Assembly: GCA_017484135.1 (NCBI GenBank) | Contig: JAFUTQ010000070.1 | Span: 1-64,000 of the forward strand | Length of the DNA: 64,000 bases | Reading direction: 5' to 3' | DNA from: Lachnospiraceae bacterium | GTDB taxonomy: Bacteria > Bacillota > Clostridia > Lachnospirales > Lachnospiraceae | Shown: one piece after another, positions 52,683 to 61,563 of the stretch | Layout: the number at the start of each line of letters is the position of its first letter | Position numbering within the stretch: position 1 is the first letter of the stretch | Notes under the pieces: model-generated | The model's database searches: none | What the model was told of the DNA's origin: nothing | What the model saw: the letters and a program-made list of their open reading frames with translations, nothing else | Translations under genes and position numbers: made by a program

Positions 52683-52968
52683 CGGCAGCCACCTCGTCAT
52701 CAATTTCATTGAGAAGCTCGTCAAAAGAGTTGTACCTTGGATAAGCTTCAGGGTTGTTCTTCATCGCGTCATATTCAGCAAGGGCAGCTCTGGTTTTTGT
52801 ATTCGGAACCTGACGCTTAAGCTCGAAAGGGATGCCGTCATGGCTGACAGAAGATTTGAGAAACATCGTGATTGCAGCAGACATTGTAAGACCAAGATCA
52901 GAGAACAATGCTTCTGCAGATTGCTTTAAATCAGAGTCAACACGGACATTTATATTTGTGGTAGCCAT
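52675..52968 (-). CDS. dinJ: RelB/DinJ-family antitoxin
   Basis: 97 residues. TTNINVRVDSDLKQSAEALFSDLGLTMSAAITMFLK is the ribbon-helix-helix DNA-binding domain of RelB/DinJ; the C-terminal half wraps the toxin. AAGGAGATGATAC precedes the ATG on the minus strand. It regulates its own promoter in the 120-bp gap that follows. Confidence 0.9.
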   Translation of the reverse strand: MATTNINVRVDSDLKQSAEALFSDLGLTMSAAITMFLKSSVSHDGIPFELKRQVPNTKTRAALAEYDAMKNNPEAYPRYNSFDELLNEIDDEVAADA

Positions 52969-53092
52969 TGTATCATCTCCTTTTGCATTTATTCGATGTT
53001 ATTATAAATGATTATGCATGAAATGTCAATATATTGAATGAACATGTTTTACAATGTGCGCACAATTGGGGCTGCGTCGTAAATTGAACATT

Positions 53093-53374
53093 TCAGTATA
53101 GGAGGTACGGGATGTTTCCGCTATGCAGGAAGCTCTGTCTGGGATTCTTGGTGCATATGAGCGGGATTTTGCCAAGCATCCCCATATCAGTGAGTTTCCG
53201 AAGATCTCTCGGATCTGGAAGTACATACCGTCCCAACTGGCAAGGGAGAATAAGAAGTTTATGTACAAGGTCGTCAAAGAGGGTGCAAGGGCCCGTGAAT
53301 ATGAGGATGCTCTTCCGTGGCTGGTGGATGCCAGGCTGGTGCATGCGGACATTGCAGGCAAAAATGATACTTGA
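53093..53374 (+). pseudogene. Fragment of a DUF4143 AAA ATPase
   Basis: From 53123, MQEALSGILGAYERDFAKHP and IWKYIPSQLARENKKFMYKVVKEGARAREYEDALPWLVDARLVHAD belong to the linker and DUF4143 region of a predicted ATPase, starting in the middle and ending before the last domain. Upstream in-frame codons (RDVSA) suggest the frame continued in the parent. A different, complete DUF4143 gene lies downstream. Confidence 0.7.
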
Positions 53375-53435
53375 TTTATTCTTTTGCGTCGGCTAAAATT
53401 GAAGTATATTTAATAATAGCCGAAAAAAGGAGCCC

Positions 53436-54662
53436 ATGATGCAATATATTAAAAGAAATCTGGAACATGTAGTGAACCAGGTGACAAAAGAATATCCGGT
53501 TGTTCTTGTTACAGGTCCGAGACAGGTTGGAAAGACAACGATGCTTCAAAAACTAATGGAGGGCACTGACAGAGGATATGTGACCTTGGATGATCTGAAC
53601 GAAAGAACCGTTGCGAAAAACGATCCGGAGTTGTTTTTACAGTTGCACAAGCCTCCGGTGCTCATTGACGAGGTGCAATACGCGCCGGAGCTGTTTTCTT
53701 ATATCAAAATAAATGTGGATAAAAATCATGCGCCCGGAGCATTTTGGCTTACCGGTTCTCAGGTGTTTACGCTGATGAGAGGTGTACAGGAATCCCTGGC
53801 GGGAAGAGTGGCAGTACTTTCTTTGACTTCATTATCCCAAGCGGAAATTTGTGGCGGCGCAATGGAGCCTTTTACAATTGATATGGAGGCTCTTTCGGAA
53901 AGAAAAAAAGGCCGGGATGAGGCAGATGCAGGGGATATTTTTGAGCGGATCTACAGAGGCTCCATGCCGGCAATTGTCAGTGGCGCAAACAGCAATAGTC
54001 AGATTTTTTACAGCAGTTATTTAAGCACTTATATAGAGCGGGATGTAAAACAATTGTCCGATGCCATTGATTCATTGAAATTTTTGCAATTTATCACAGC
54101 GACAGCAGCCAGATGCGGGCAGATGTTAAATGTTGCAGAGATCGCAAGAGATGCGGATATCAACCAGGTACAGGCAAAAAATTGGCTGGGAATTTTGGAG
54201 ACGCTGGGAATCATCTTTTATCTTCATCCGTATTCGAACAATTTGTTAAAGCGTCTTGTAAAAACACCAAAATTATATTTTTATGATACCGGACTTGCCT
54301 GCTACCTGACCAAATGGAGTAGTGCGGGAACCTTGGAGAGCGGGGCGATGAATGGAGCTATCTTAGAAAATTATGTGGTTGCCGAGATTCGGAAGACGTA
54401 CTTAAATTGCGGAAAAGAACCGTATTTATATTATTATCGTGATAAGGATGCCAGGGAGATTGATCTTGTCTTAGAACATGATGGAGTGATCAATCCAATG
54501 GAGATTAAAAAGACATCGAATCCGGGAACGGAGTTGATCAAAGTGTTTGACTTGCTGGATCAGTCATCGACCCCACGTTCAAAAGGTGCAGTGATCTGTA
54601 TGAAACCGGAATTAAGTGCCATTGACAGGGACAATTATATTGTGCCGGTATGGATGATCTGA
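53436..54662 (+). CDS. AAA-family ATPase with DUF4143 domain
   Basis: 408 residues; AAAAGGAG upstream. Walker A GPRQVGKTTML (about residue 27), Walker B PPVLIDEVQYAPEL, sensor WLTGSQVF; LSTYIERDVKQLSD and a C-terminal nuclease-like DUF4143 (YYRDKDAREIDLVLEHDGVINPMEIKKTS, a PD-(D/E)xK-like arrangement D-x(n)-E-x-K). Found widely as single genes of unknown role; defence or DNA-repair has been suggested. The Walker A and nuclease residues are intact. Confidence 0.88.
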   Translation: MMQYIKRNLEHVVNQVTKEYPVVLVTGPRQVGKTTMLQKLMEGTDRGYVTLDDLNERTVAKNDPELFLQLHKPPVLIDEVQYAPELFSYIKINVDKNHAPGAFWLTGSQVFTLMRGVQESLAGRVAVLSLTSLSQAEICGGAMEPFTIDMEALSERKKGRDEADAGDIFERIYRGSMPAIVSGANSNSQIFYSSYLSTYIERDVKQLSDAIDSLKFLQFITATAARCGQMLNVAEIARDADINQVQAKNWLGILETLGIIFYLHPYSNNLLKRLVKTPKLYFYDTGLACYLTKWSSAGTLESGAMNGAILENYVVAEIRKTYLNCGKEPYLYYYRDKDAREIDLVLEHDGVINPMEIKKTSNPGTELIKVFDLLDQSSTPRSKGAVICMKPELSAIDRDNYIVPVWMI

Positions 54663-54722
54663 GTTGTTTAAATACTATATTCTGTCGTGCATTACTGAAA
54701 TATATTACAGGAAGGTAAAATT

Positions 54723-55250
54723 ATGGAAGAGTTATTTACATTCATCAAAGAGGGGCAAGTGATGATCGAGATAATGCTTATTGTTGTGACCGCGATTATT
54801 ACATTTCTTTTTGGAAGATACACCAGTTATCTGGATGACCGGAGGACAGGTATGAAGGATATAAATAATTCGTTTTACAAATTGTTTTTGAGCACTTATA
54901 AAAATGAACATCATGCGTATGCATTATTTTTTGTAGATTTGGAGTATGCTACACAAAAAGAACTTATGAAAATTTTATTAGAAAATTCAGACAGAGTTTC
55001 GCCTGCTGTGAAACTGAGAATAAATGATTTGGAGCAATGCTTTTCTGGATATTCAAAGGATATAGAAAATGGAAGAGAAATTTCAGACGAAGAAAAAAAG
55101 TACGTAGAGAATGGCTTTCATCATATTTATAACTATATTGAAAGACAATATATAAAAAATGAAAGGAAATTGTATTGCTCAATTCCCAAACGTATATTTT
55201 ATAAAATACAGGATGTTCTTATATCGTGTAGAATCTTGAAAATTATATGA
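54723..55250 (+). CDS. Hypothetical membrane-anchored protein
   Basis: 175 residues. One membrane helix (MIEIMLIVVTAIITFLFG) near the start, then a cytosolic helical domain with many Lys/Glu. GGAAGG upstream. No recognised domain. AT-rich, likely acquired with the neighbouring genes. Confidence 0.65.
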   Translation: MEELFTFIKEGQVMIEIMLIVVTAIITFLFGRYTSYLDDRRTGMKDINNSFYKLFLSTYKNEHHAYALFFVDLEYATQKELMKILLENSDRVSPAVKLRINDLEQCFSGYSKDIENGREISDEEKKYVENGFHHIYNYIERQYIKNERKLYCSIPKRIFYKIQDVLISCRILKII

Positions 55251-55296
55251 AAAACTGAAACAGGAAAGGGAAACAAATCGTTCCAAAGGGATTACA

Positions 55297-55371
55297 ATGG
55301 CAGATCAAATTTGCCGGAAATACCGTCGTGACGGTCGATTTTTTGATGAGATATTAAAGGCAGGTGAATAA
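55297..55371 (+). other. Short 24-residue frame
   Basis: The frame reads MADQICRKYRRDGRFFDEIL and ends at a TAA two bases before the next ATG; an in-frame stretch without stop extends about 40 bases upstream. It may be a leader or the tail of a lost gene. Weak evidence. Confidence 0.2.
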
Positions 55372-55372
55372 A

Positions 55373-55582
55373 ATGGAAAATCTTACCATTGAGAAGCGTC
55401 AGCTTTGTGATATACAGGGACGATTGTTTGAACTTGTATTAAAAGTCGGCACAACTTATAGTGCGGATGCAAAAACAATGAATGAGTGTTGGCTTGGCTT
55501 CCATACGCTGGATGTTGAGATGACCATTGATGATTTAAAAGAGATTTGTAAACAGAAATGTGAGCAAAGGAATTCCTTATGA
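55373..55582 (+). CDS. Small hypothetical protein
   Basis: 69 residues, ATG 55373 with GGCAGGTGAATAAA upstream. Soluble, with MTIDDLKEICKQKCEQ at the C-terminus. The family is unknown; similar short genes occur on conjugative elements. It runs convergent into the CPBP gene with a 6-bp overlap of stop regions. Confidence 0.5.
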   Translation: MENLTIEKRQLCDIQGRLFELVLKVGTTYSADAKTMNECWLGFHTLDVEMTIDDLKEICKQKCEQRNSL

Positions 55583-56257
55583 GGAATTCGCAAGCAGCAA
55601 TAGCATCAGCGCAGGTGCGTTATTCAGCACATGTATCAGGATCGGAATCGTAGCATTTTTCGTTTGTATGAGTGTCACGGAATAGATAATACCCGTTACA
55701 AACATGCCGAGATTGTAAAGCAGTTCCTGAAGCGTTATATCATGCATATGGATTGCCATAAACAGAAACGATGAAACAATAATCCGTAGGACAACGTGAA
55801 TGCGCTTCCCTTTTTCCACAGGTATAATGCGGAACATGAATTCTTCTGTGACAGGTCCCAATATTCCAAATGCGATCAACAATATCGGAAACGGAAGTAT
55901 TGCAGCGGCATCCATGACACTGCTATCATTGACGGAAACATAGTCCGGATAAAACACTGCCAGTGGAAGGCTTGCAAGAGTGCCGAGAATGATATCTGCA
56001 AGAAATGCCCCGATCAACCATAATAAATTTTTGACGGCAGAAAGCCTCCATTGCCGGATGCCTTCCTGAATGATGTCTCGAAAAGCTATGAGACCTACGA
56101 TGCCGAGAAACATATAGTTGATGGCCTGTATCCAAAGTGATAATGGTGTGTGTCGAAGAAAGCTCAGTCTGGGTGAGAGCAGAGAGACAATCACATACAC
56201 GGCTGCATAAGAGCACAAAATGATCGTTTGTCTTTTGATGGAATTCTCGTTTTTCAT
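55577..56257 (-). CDS. CPBP-family intramembrane metalloprotease
   Basis: 226 residues, seven to eight membrane helices. GPVTEEFMFRIIPVEKG carries the EExxxR motif and FLFMAIHMHDI the FxxxH segment of CPBP (Abi) proteases, related to CAAX prenyl endopeptidases. In lactic bacteria such proteins protect against or process peptide bacteriocins. Cotranscribed with the XRE-family regulator gene (20 bp apart). Confidence 0.88.
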   Translation of the reverse strand: MKNENSIKRQTIILCSYAAVYVIVSLLSPRLSFLRHTPLSLWIQAINYMFLGIVGLIAFRDIIQEGIRQWRLSAVKNLLWLIGAFLADIILGTLASLPLAVFYPDYVSVNDSSVMDAAAILPFPILLIAFGILGPVTEEFMFRIIPVEKGKRIHVVLRIIVSSFLFMAIHMHDITLQELLYNLGMFVTGIIYSVTLIQTKNATIPILIHVLNNAPALMLLLLANSS

Positions 56258-56276
56258 GTCAAATCCTTTCTAAAAT

Positions 56277-56825
56277 TTAATTGATAACTGTGACAGATGC
56301 AATAAGTAAAAAGAGTAATATCGCAAGGGAAACGAAGCCAAGCATCAGTGCAAAGAAGAGGTATTTTTTCTGGTGTTGTCTGGCGGAGTCAACCAGCATG
56401 ATCACAGCGCCCCAAAGATAGAGTGTTCCAATGATTGTGCCGATTAGCGGCACTGCAGGTATTTCCCGCAATGCAAAGATCAGTATCACCAACAGTAAGG
56501 ATGCAGCGAACAGAATCAGCGTAATGCACCGTTCGTGGTGTCTGGACTCGGCATTTATGCTGATTGCAGAAGAAATTGATTCACTCGCTTCTTGTATTGT
56601 AACGGTATCTGCCTCGTTCCTTTTACTGTGCATTAGCTCCACAAGACTGATTTCCAGTGCCTTGCTCAGGTCTTCAAGCGTCTCTATATCGGGGTAACCG
56701 TGGCCATTCTCCCATCTGCTCACAGCCTTATCGGTCACTAGGAGACGCTCGGCGAGTTCTTTTTGTGTCAGGCCGACAGCTTTTCTTTGCTGTGCGATAA
56801 AATGGCCGAATTCTATTGCGTTCAT
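56277..56825 (-). CDS. XRE-family regulator with membrane helices
   Basis: 182 residues. An N-terminal helix-turn-helix (LTQKELAERLLVTDKAVSRWENGHGYPDIETLEDLSKALEISLVEL) and three C-terminal membrane helices (HERCITLILFAASLLLVILIFAL onward), so it is a membrane-bound one-component regulator. GAGGGATAG lies before the start on the minus strand. It probably controls the CPBP protease gene or its own promoter. Confidence 0.87.
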   Translation of the reverse strand: MNAIEFGHFIAQQRKAVGLTQKELAERLLVTDKAVSRWENGHGYPDIETLEDLSKALEISLVELMHSKRNEADTVTIQEASESISSAISINAESRHHERCITLILFAASLLLVILIFALREIPAVPLIGTIIGTLYLWGAVIMLVDSARQHQKKYLFFALMLGFVSLAILLFLLIASVTVIN

Positions 56826-56997
56826 ATACTATCCCTCCTATGTTCATTAGGTTTTCTCCTGCAATCATACAACTAAAATGGAAAGAAGTGCAATGAATGG
56901 TTGATAGAGTTCTGAAAGAAAGCCACTCTATGATTCGTAGACTTAGAGAAACAACGCGCAAAAAAATATCTTTGATGAAGGAGAACTTGTCAGAGAT

Positions 56998-57024
56998 CAG
57001 TTGTTGCAAATTTTGCAACAACTG
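56998..57024. repeat. 27-bp near-perfect palindrome in a 350-bp gap
   Basis: CAGTTGTTGCAAA and TTTGCAACAACTG are perfect inverted copies with one base between. In one frame the surrounding sequence reads IFDEGELVRDQLLQILQQL, like the interior of a RhuM-family protein, with no continuation. From 56826 to 57175 I find no intact gene. Confidence 0.5.
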
Positions 57025-57175
57025 TCGCTGAAGTCATATGTCATCATGGGTATGGCTGTATGTTAGAGACCCGACACAGAAATTTAGAAGAATATATGAG
57101 GAAACATAAGGGCAAAAGCAAGGGCAGGATAATTCCATAATTAGATAGAACACGGTTTATTCACTTTCATGATTC

Positions 57176-57730
57176 TTAGTCCGCCTGTTTCTTCGGTTTA
57201 ACATTCATAATTACTGCAACAAAGTCAACAACTGCTTCTACAATCAGCGAGATTCCGGCAAAAATCCAGAGGAAGTTTGTTGCTGTAAAAGGGTTGACAA
57301 CAATAACAATACCGAGAACGATGGAGAGAATTGCGCTGACAAGCGTAATGACCGACACTGGAAGATTCTCTTTTTTTATATCAAAATAGGTCTTAGCCTT
57401 GTATATGCCGGATACGATCAATATCACACCGTAAACAACCGCCACAACAGCAAACAGTCCCATAACCCAGTTTGTCAGGAACGCGCATACACAGCCGACT
57501 GCCAATGAGATAACCGCCAATACAAGCGTGAGGATGCTCGCCTTATCAGATTCCTTTTTCTCACGGATAAAGCGGATAAGATAAACGATACCGATGGCAA
57601 GTAGAACAATACCGAAACAGGTAATGACGGCTGCGGTAAACGCCTCTGGATTAACAAGCAGAAGAATTCCAACAGTGATCTCAAACAGGATCAGGAGCAT
57701 AACAGGGATATTGTTTTTCAAGTTTTTCAT
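57176..57730 (-). CDS. DUF308 (HdeD-like) membrane protein
   Basis: 184 residues from ATG 57730 (GGAGGAAAAAG upstream on the minus strand; a longer frame to 57811 has no ribosome-binding site). Six membrane helices in three pairs, each with G and A-rich faces (MLLILFEITVGILLLVNPEAF, AVITCFGIVLLAIGIVYLI), as in HdeD/DUF308. Divergent from the TetR gene with overlapping promoters, so it is likely its target. Confidence 0.88.
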   Translation of the reverse strand: MKNLKNNIPVMLLILFEITVGILLLVNPEAFTAAVITCFGIVLLAIGIVYLIRFIREKKESDKASILTLVLAVISLAVGCVCAFLTNWVMGLFAVVAVVYGVILIVSGIYKAKTYFDIKKENLPVSVITLVSAILSIVLGIVIVVNPFTATNFLWIFAGISLIVEAVVDFVAVIMNVKPKKQAD

Positions 57731-57758
57731 TCTTTTTCCTCCAATAAAGTAGATTGGC

Positions 57759-57808
57759 TTGACTTTCAAGTCAATTTGAATTATGATCGACAAGTGTTTA
57801 ATAGTCAA
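57759..57808. promoter_or_regulatory. Face-to-face promoters with an operator dyad
   Basis: Plus strand: TTGACT (57759-57764), 17 bases, TATGAT (57782-57787) for the TetR gene. Minus strand: TTGACT (complement of AGTCAA 57803-57808), 17 bases, CATAAT (complement of ATTATG 57780-57785) for the DUF308 gene. The two -10 hexamers overlap. TTGACT-TTCA-AGTCAA (57759-57774) is an inverted repeat covering the plus -35 and downstream of the minus -10, a good repressor site. Confidence 0.7.
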
Positions 57809-57879
57809 CAATCAGTATAATACGTTGTTGTTGCAAGCTATACAAATCATCACGTTATGTCGAAATCGGAGAAAAAATT

Positions 57880-58437
57880 ATGAGCAAGGAAAACATGCGT
57901 GTAATTATCTCTAAAAGAATGATGAAAGAAGGACTTCTGCGTTGCCTTGCGCACACGAGTATTGATAAGCTTTCAATCAGTGAATTATGCCGCGAAGCGC
58001 AGGTCAATCGAGCCACATTTTATAACCACTATGAGACACCACGGGATATTCTGGTAGAAATAGGTTGGGAACATGCAAAAGAAATTAAAAAAATTTTTGA
58101 AAGAAATAAAAGATTGCCGGTTAAAGAGCGAATGACGCAGTGCTTCACTTATCTATATAACAATAAACAAGCTGTCTCTGTACTTTTCTCGGCGGGAGCT
58201 GACGGAAGATTAGCAGAAACTGTTTCAAGCATATTCATTTGGGCATGGTCGCAAATCATTGATCTAAAAAAACACCTGGATTTGAAAGATGAGACAGAAT
58301 ATAAGTTGGCCGTAACATCCTATGGGTGGGCAGCATATTTTCTGATTCGCCAATGGCTGATGGAGGATATCGATAAAACGCCGGAGGAAATTACAAATCT
58401 GTTTATCAAGCTACCCGGACGAAATATTTACGACTAA
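57880..58437 (+). CDS. TetR/AcrR-family regulator
   Basis: 185 residues; a weak ribosome-binding site (CGGAGAAAAAATT). The N-terminal helix-turn-helix reads HTSIDKLSISELCREAQVNRATFYNHYETPRDILVEI. The C-terminal ligand domain is the short DUF-type of TetR members near 180 residues. It probably represses the divergent DUF308 gene and itself; the carbamoyltransferase gene follows 76 bp later. Confidence 0.92.
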   Translation: MSKENMRVIISKRMMKEGLLRCLAHTSIDKLSISELCREAQVNRATFYNHYETPRDILVEIGWEHAKEIKKIFERNKRLPVKERMTQCFTYLYNNKQAVSVLFSAGADGRLAETVSSIFIWAWSQIIDLKKHLDLKDETEYKLAVTSYGWAAYFLIRQWLMEDIDKTPEEITNLFIKLPGRNIYD

Positions 58438-58513
58438 GAGAAAAACGGAACATGTCATTCATGAACAAATGACGTTGATCGAGTATGAGAGAAAAATTTA
58501 AGGGGAAAGCGCT

Positions 58514-59362
58514 ATGAGCAGGAATTTGATTCATATCAAGGATTTTTCAAAAGAAGAACTTTATGAAGTATTCCGATTGGCAGATCAAATTGCAGCGGAC
58601 GGTTACCGGGATAAAATATTGCAGGGAAAAACGATCGTTTTGTTTTTTCCGGAAAGCAGCATCCGCACAAGGGTGACCTTTGAAAAAGGGATTCGGCAAT
58701 TGGGAGGGGACACGATTCTTTTTCCACCCTCTGCGTTGGATAAAAGGGAGAAGCCGGAGGACGTGATTAGATATTTGGAAAACTGGGCAGATGCTGTGGT
58801 TGTGCGGCACAGTGATCTGGAATTGGTTGAGAATCTGGCGAAACATGCCAATCTTCCTGTTATCAATGCAATGACCTCCGAGAATCATCCTTGTGAAATG
58901 ATTGCGGACATGTATTCATTGTCAAAAGTTTGTCCCGATTTTATCAACAAGAAATTTCTGTTTCTGGGTGCGAACGGAAACATTGGAAAGTCCTGGAAAG
59001 AAGCAGCCGAGCTTATGGGCTTTGACCTGGAACAATGCTGTCCGGCGGGGTATGAATTAGATGGAATCCGGACATATCGCAGCTTAGATGAGGCAATAAT
59101 CGAAAAAGATATCATATGCACCGACTCCATCCCGGGAAAGGCAAAAGAAGACTTCAAGGGTTATCAGATCACACTTTCCTCTATGCAAAAAGCAAATGCA
59201 GGGGCGATCCTAAATCCCTGTCCGCCGTTTTACAGAGGAGAAGAGGTTTCGGAGGATGTAATCGCTAGTGACTATTTTGTCGGATACGCCTTCAAACGTC
59301 ATTTGCTGGAGGTACAGCAGGCAATAATTATACTCTTACAAAAGTATCAACACAAACAGTAA
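58514..59362 (+). CDS. Carbamoyltransferase-family protein of unknown substrate
   Basis: 282 residues, shorter than ornithine carbamoyltransferase (about 310). The carbamoyl-phosphate motif is SSIRTR (residues 48-53; STRTR-like), the second His motif is HPCE (125-128; normally HPxQ), and NPCPPF stands where HCLP normally binds ornithine. The fold and the first site are kept; the amino-acid site is changed. ArgF would also show DxxxSMG, which is absent. A different acceptor amine is plausible. Follows AAGGGGAAAGCG. Confidence 0.8.
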   Translation: MSRNLIHIKDFSKEELYEVFRLADQIAADGYRDKILQGKTIVLFFPESSIRTRVTFEKGIRQLGGDTILFPPSALDKREKPEDVIRYLENWADAVVVRHSDLELVENLAKHANLPVINAMTSENHPCEMIADMYSLSKVCPDFINKKFLFLGANGNIGKSWKEAAELMGFDLEQCCPAGYELDGIRTYRSLDEAIIEKDIICTDSIPGKAKEDFKGYQITLSSMQKANAGAILNPCPPFYRGEEVSEDVIASDYFVGYAFKRHLLEVQQAIIILLQKYQHKQ

Positions 59363-59558
59363 ACAGTATAAAGCGGCAGCGGATGAGTACTTGGATGCTG
59401 TTATTGCGGAATGCCCGGTTTTATTCCAAGGGTGCATGGAAAGTAAGATTTACAGACCATGCATTTTTTTATTGTAATACTGTTACAGTAAGTGTCGCAA
59501 ATAAGCGGCGCTTATGTATAATGGAGAGCGTTGAATTTGACGCTTACTATTTTGCTGC

Positions 59559-59810
59559 ATGTTGTTTTATAAAAAATTTTGTCACAAAATGTCAATTGCG
59601 ACGTTGTACTATATAGAAGTGTTTATTTTTTCGTTTCTAGAGCAGTTAAAGGATGCAATTGAGCAGTCAAAGTTGATTTTTGTTGATGACGCATCAGCCA
59701 ATATTGAAGAGAATGACGTATTTACACGGATTCTTCCAAATGGGAACGAAGAACGTTATAGGGTACTTGACAGGGGGCATTTGTGGAGCTTCTGTTTGAC
59801 ATCGGACTAA
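59559..59810 (+). pseudogene. Remnant of a small gene in a 520-bp gap
   Basis: From about 59640 the frame reads LEQLKDAIEQSKLIFVDDAS and then VFTRILPNGNEERYRVLDRGHLW before degenerating. The LPNGNEERYRVLDRG part looks like a short conserved protein segment from integrated elements. Upstream the frame is low-complexity and there is no good start. Nothing else is recognisable between 59363 and 59880. Confidence 0.35.
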
Positions 59811-59880
59811 ACGAGGACTTGATTTGTATTTTAATAAACTATAAAACTATATTAATTTTACTTTTAAGGAGTTTGATAAA

Positions 59881-61359
59881 ATGGATTGGAAAAATTTACT
59901 TTCAAAAAAAACTTTAGCTGAGAGAGAACCGGAACCAAAGGAGTGGGAAAAATATCCGATAAGTCCTTTTGAAAACGATTATAAGGCAATTATCTCAAGC
60001 GCAGCATTTAGAAGACTTCAGGATAAAACGCAGGTCTTTCCTCTTGACAAAAGTGATTTTGTCAGGACTCGACTTACACATTCTATAGAGGTATCTACAA
60101 TTGCAAAACAATTGGGAGTAATGATTACTGATAATACTACTTCCTATCGAAACGATGATTTTGACAGCAATACTATCAAAGCGGATTTGCCAACAGTTTT
60201 AGCATGTGCCGGTCTTTTACATGATTTAGGGAACCCTCCTTTTGGACATTTCGGCGAGATAGTAATTGGTGATTGGTTTAAGGAAAAATTGACAAAAAAC
60301 GAAATCAATAATACTTTTGCATATAAAGGACAACCCATATACGATATTATTAATAACAATAAGTCTGACACAAAACAAATGTATAACGACCTTTGTCATT
60401 TTGAAGGTAATGCACAATCTTTAAGAATTTTGTCAAAAATCAATAATAAGCCGGATGGATACGATGTAAATTTATCCTATGCAGTTATTAATGCTTTAAT
60501 TAAATATCCGTGTAATTCATTGGATTTTGTTAAAGATTCTCCTGATATAAAAGTACACAAACCCGGTTATTATTTGGCAGAAAAAGATGTTTTTGACGAA
60601 ATCTGCAACGCAACAGGAACCAAAAGCGGTAACAAATATTACCGTCACCCTCTTGCGTACTTAATGGAAGCAGCAGATGACATAGCGTATGCTACATCTG
60701 ATTTAGAAGATGCTCTCAAAAAAGGATTATTTAATGTTGATCAATTTATAGATTATTTTAATGATGAAATTAGAAAAATTGATGATTACACAAAAAAGAA
60801 AAAATCAAAGGAATTAATTGAAAACTTAGAAAATAGAATAAATCATTTAGAGGTTAGAAACCGCGAAAATGAAATTATTGAATTTCAAAAATGGTCAATC
60901 TTTGCCAAAGGTTGGTTGATGTATGTTGTCGTATTTAGTTTTTCAAAAAATTACAAAGCAATAATGAAAGGTGATTATGAAAGTGATTTATTCAAAGATG
61001 GATTTCACTCATATTCATTAGAAATATTAAAGGGAGCAATGTCTAAATTCGTATTCAACTCAGGTGAAATCTTAAGATTAGAACTATCTGCTAACAAAAT
61101 CATTTCTTCATTGTTAGATGACTTTGTTCCTGCAGTTATACATTGGGAAATTAACGATAAAGACTATAAGCCATCAAAGACGGATAAAAAATTAATCGAA
61201 CTGATATCGGATAATTACAGGCAAGATTATCTACATGCAAAAACAGATAACGAGCATTATAATTTGTATTTAAGATTTTTGATGGTAACAGACTTTATTA
61301 GTGGTATGACGGATTCATATGCTAAATCGTTGTATCAGAAATTAAATGGCATAGAATGA
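59881..61359 (+). CDS. dgt: dGTP triphosphohydrolase-like HD protein
   Basis: 492 residues, AAGGAGTTTG upstream. SSAAFRRLQDKTQVFPL and VRTRLTHSIEVSTIAKQLG, then ACAGLLHDLGNPPFGHFGE (HD pair) and LCHFEGNAQSLRIL with AADDIAYATSDLEDAL are the Dgt pattern; metal-binding His/Asp residues are all present. Dgt hydrolyses dGTP to deoxyguanosine and triphosphate. Some members starve phage of nucleotides. It is much more AT-rich than metG or rsmA and stands alone among remnants, consistent with recent acquisition. Confidence 0.88.
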   Translation: MDWKNLLSKKTLAEREPEPKEWEKYPISPFENDYKAIISSAAFRRLQDKTQVFPLDKSDFVRTRLTHSIEVSTIAKQLGVMITDNTTSYRNDDFDSNTIKADLPTVLACAGLLHDLGNPPFGHFGEIVIGDWFKEKLTKNEINNTFAYKGQPIYDIINNNKSDTKQMYNDLCHFEGNAQSLRILSKINNKPDGYDVNLSYAVINALIKYPCNSLDFVKDSPDIKVHKPGYYLAEKDVFDEICNATGTKSGNKYYRHPLAYLMEAADDIAYATSDLEDALKKGLFNVDQFIDYFNDEIRKIDDYTKKKKSKELIENLENRINHLEVRNRENEIIEFQKWSIFAKGWLMYVVVFSFSKNYKAIMKGDYESDLFKDGFHSYSLEILKGAMSKFVFNSGEILRLELSANKIISSLLDDFVPAVIHWEINDKDYKPSKTDKKLIELISDNYRQDYLHAKTDNEHYNLYLRFLMVTDFISGMTDSYAKSLYQKLNGIE

Positions 61360-61563
61360 TAATGAGACATAACCGCTGAGGTTGCAGCTCTTAATTATGC
61401 CGAAATAATATTACACTTAAAGAACAGACAACACAGCATGCAATGACACAAAAGGCGGTTACGGAAACAATTCGCATATGCAAGGACAGAAATCTTTTAT
61501 ACTTGCGAACGAAATTAGTTGCCGATTGGTAATCTTTTGTTGCAATATATGCAGTTAAACTAA

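Noticed and set aside
56931-57073. RhuM-like gene fragment in the gap
   Set aside because: Only about 12 residues (IFDEGELVRDQ) look right and a frameshift is needed; kept as a remark under the palindrome.
59383-59616. 77-codon plus-strand frame after the carbamoyltransferase gene
   Set aside because: No ribosome-binding site, Cys/Phe-rich and overlaps another remnant; no support.
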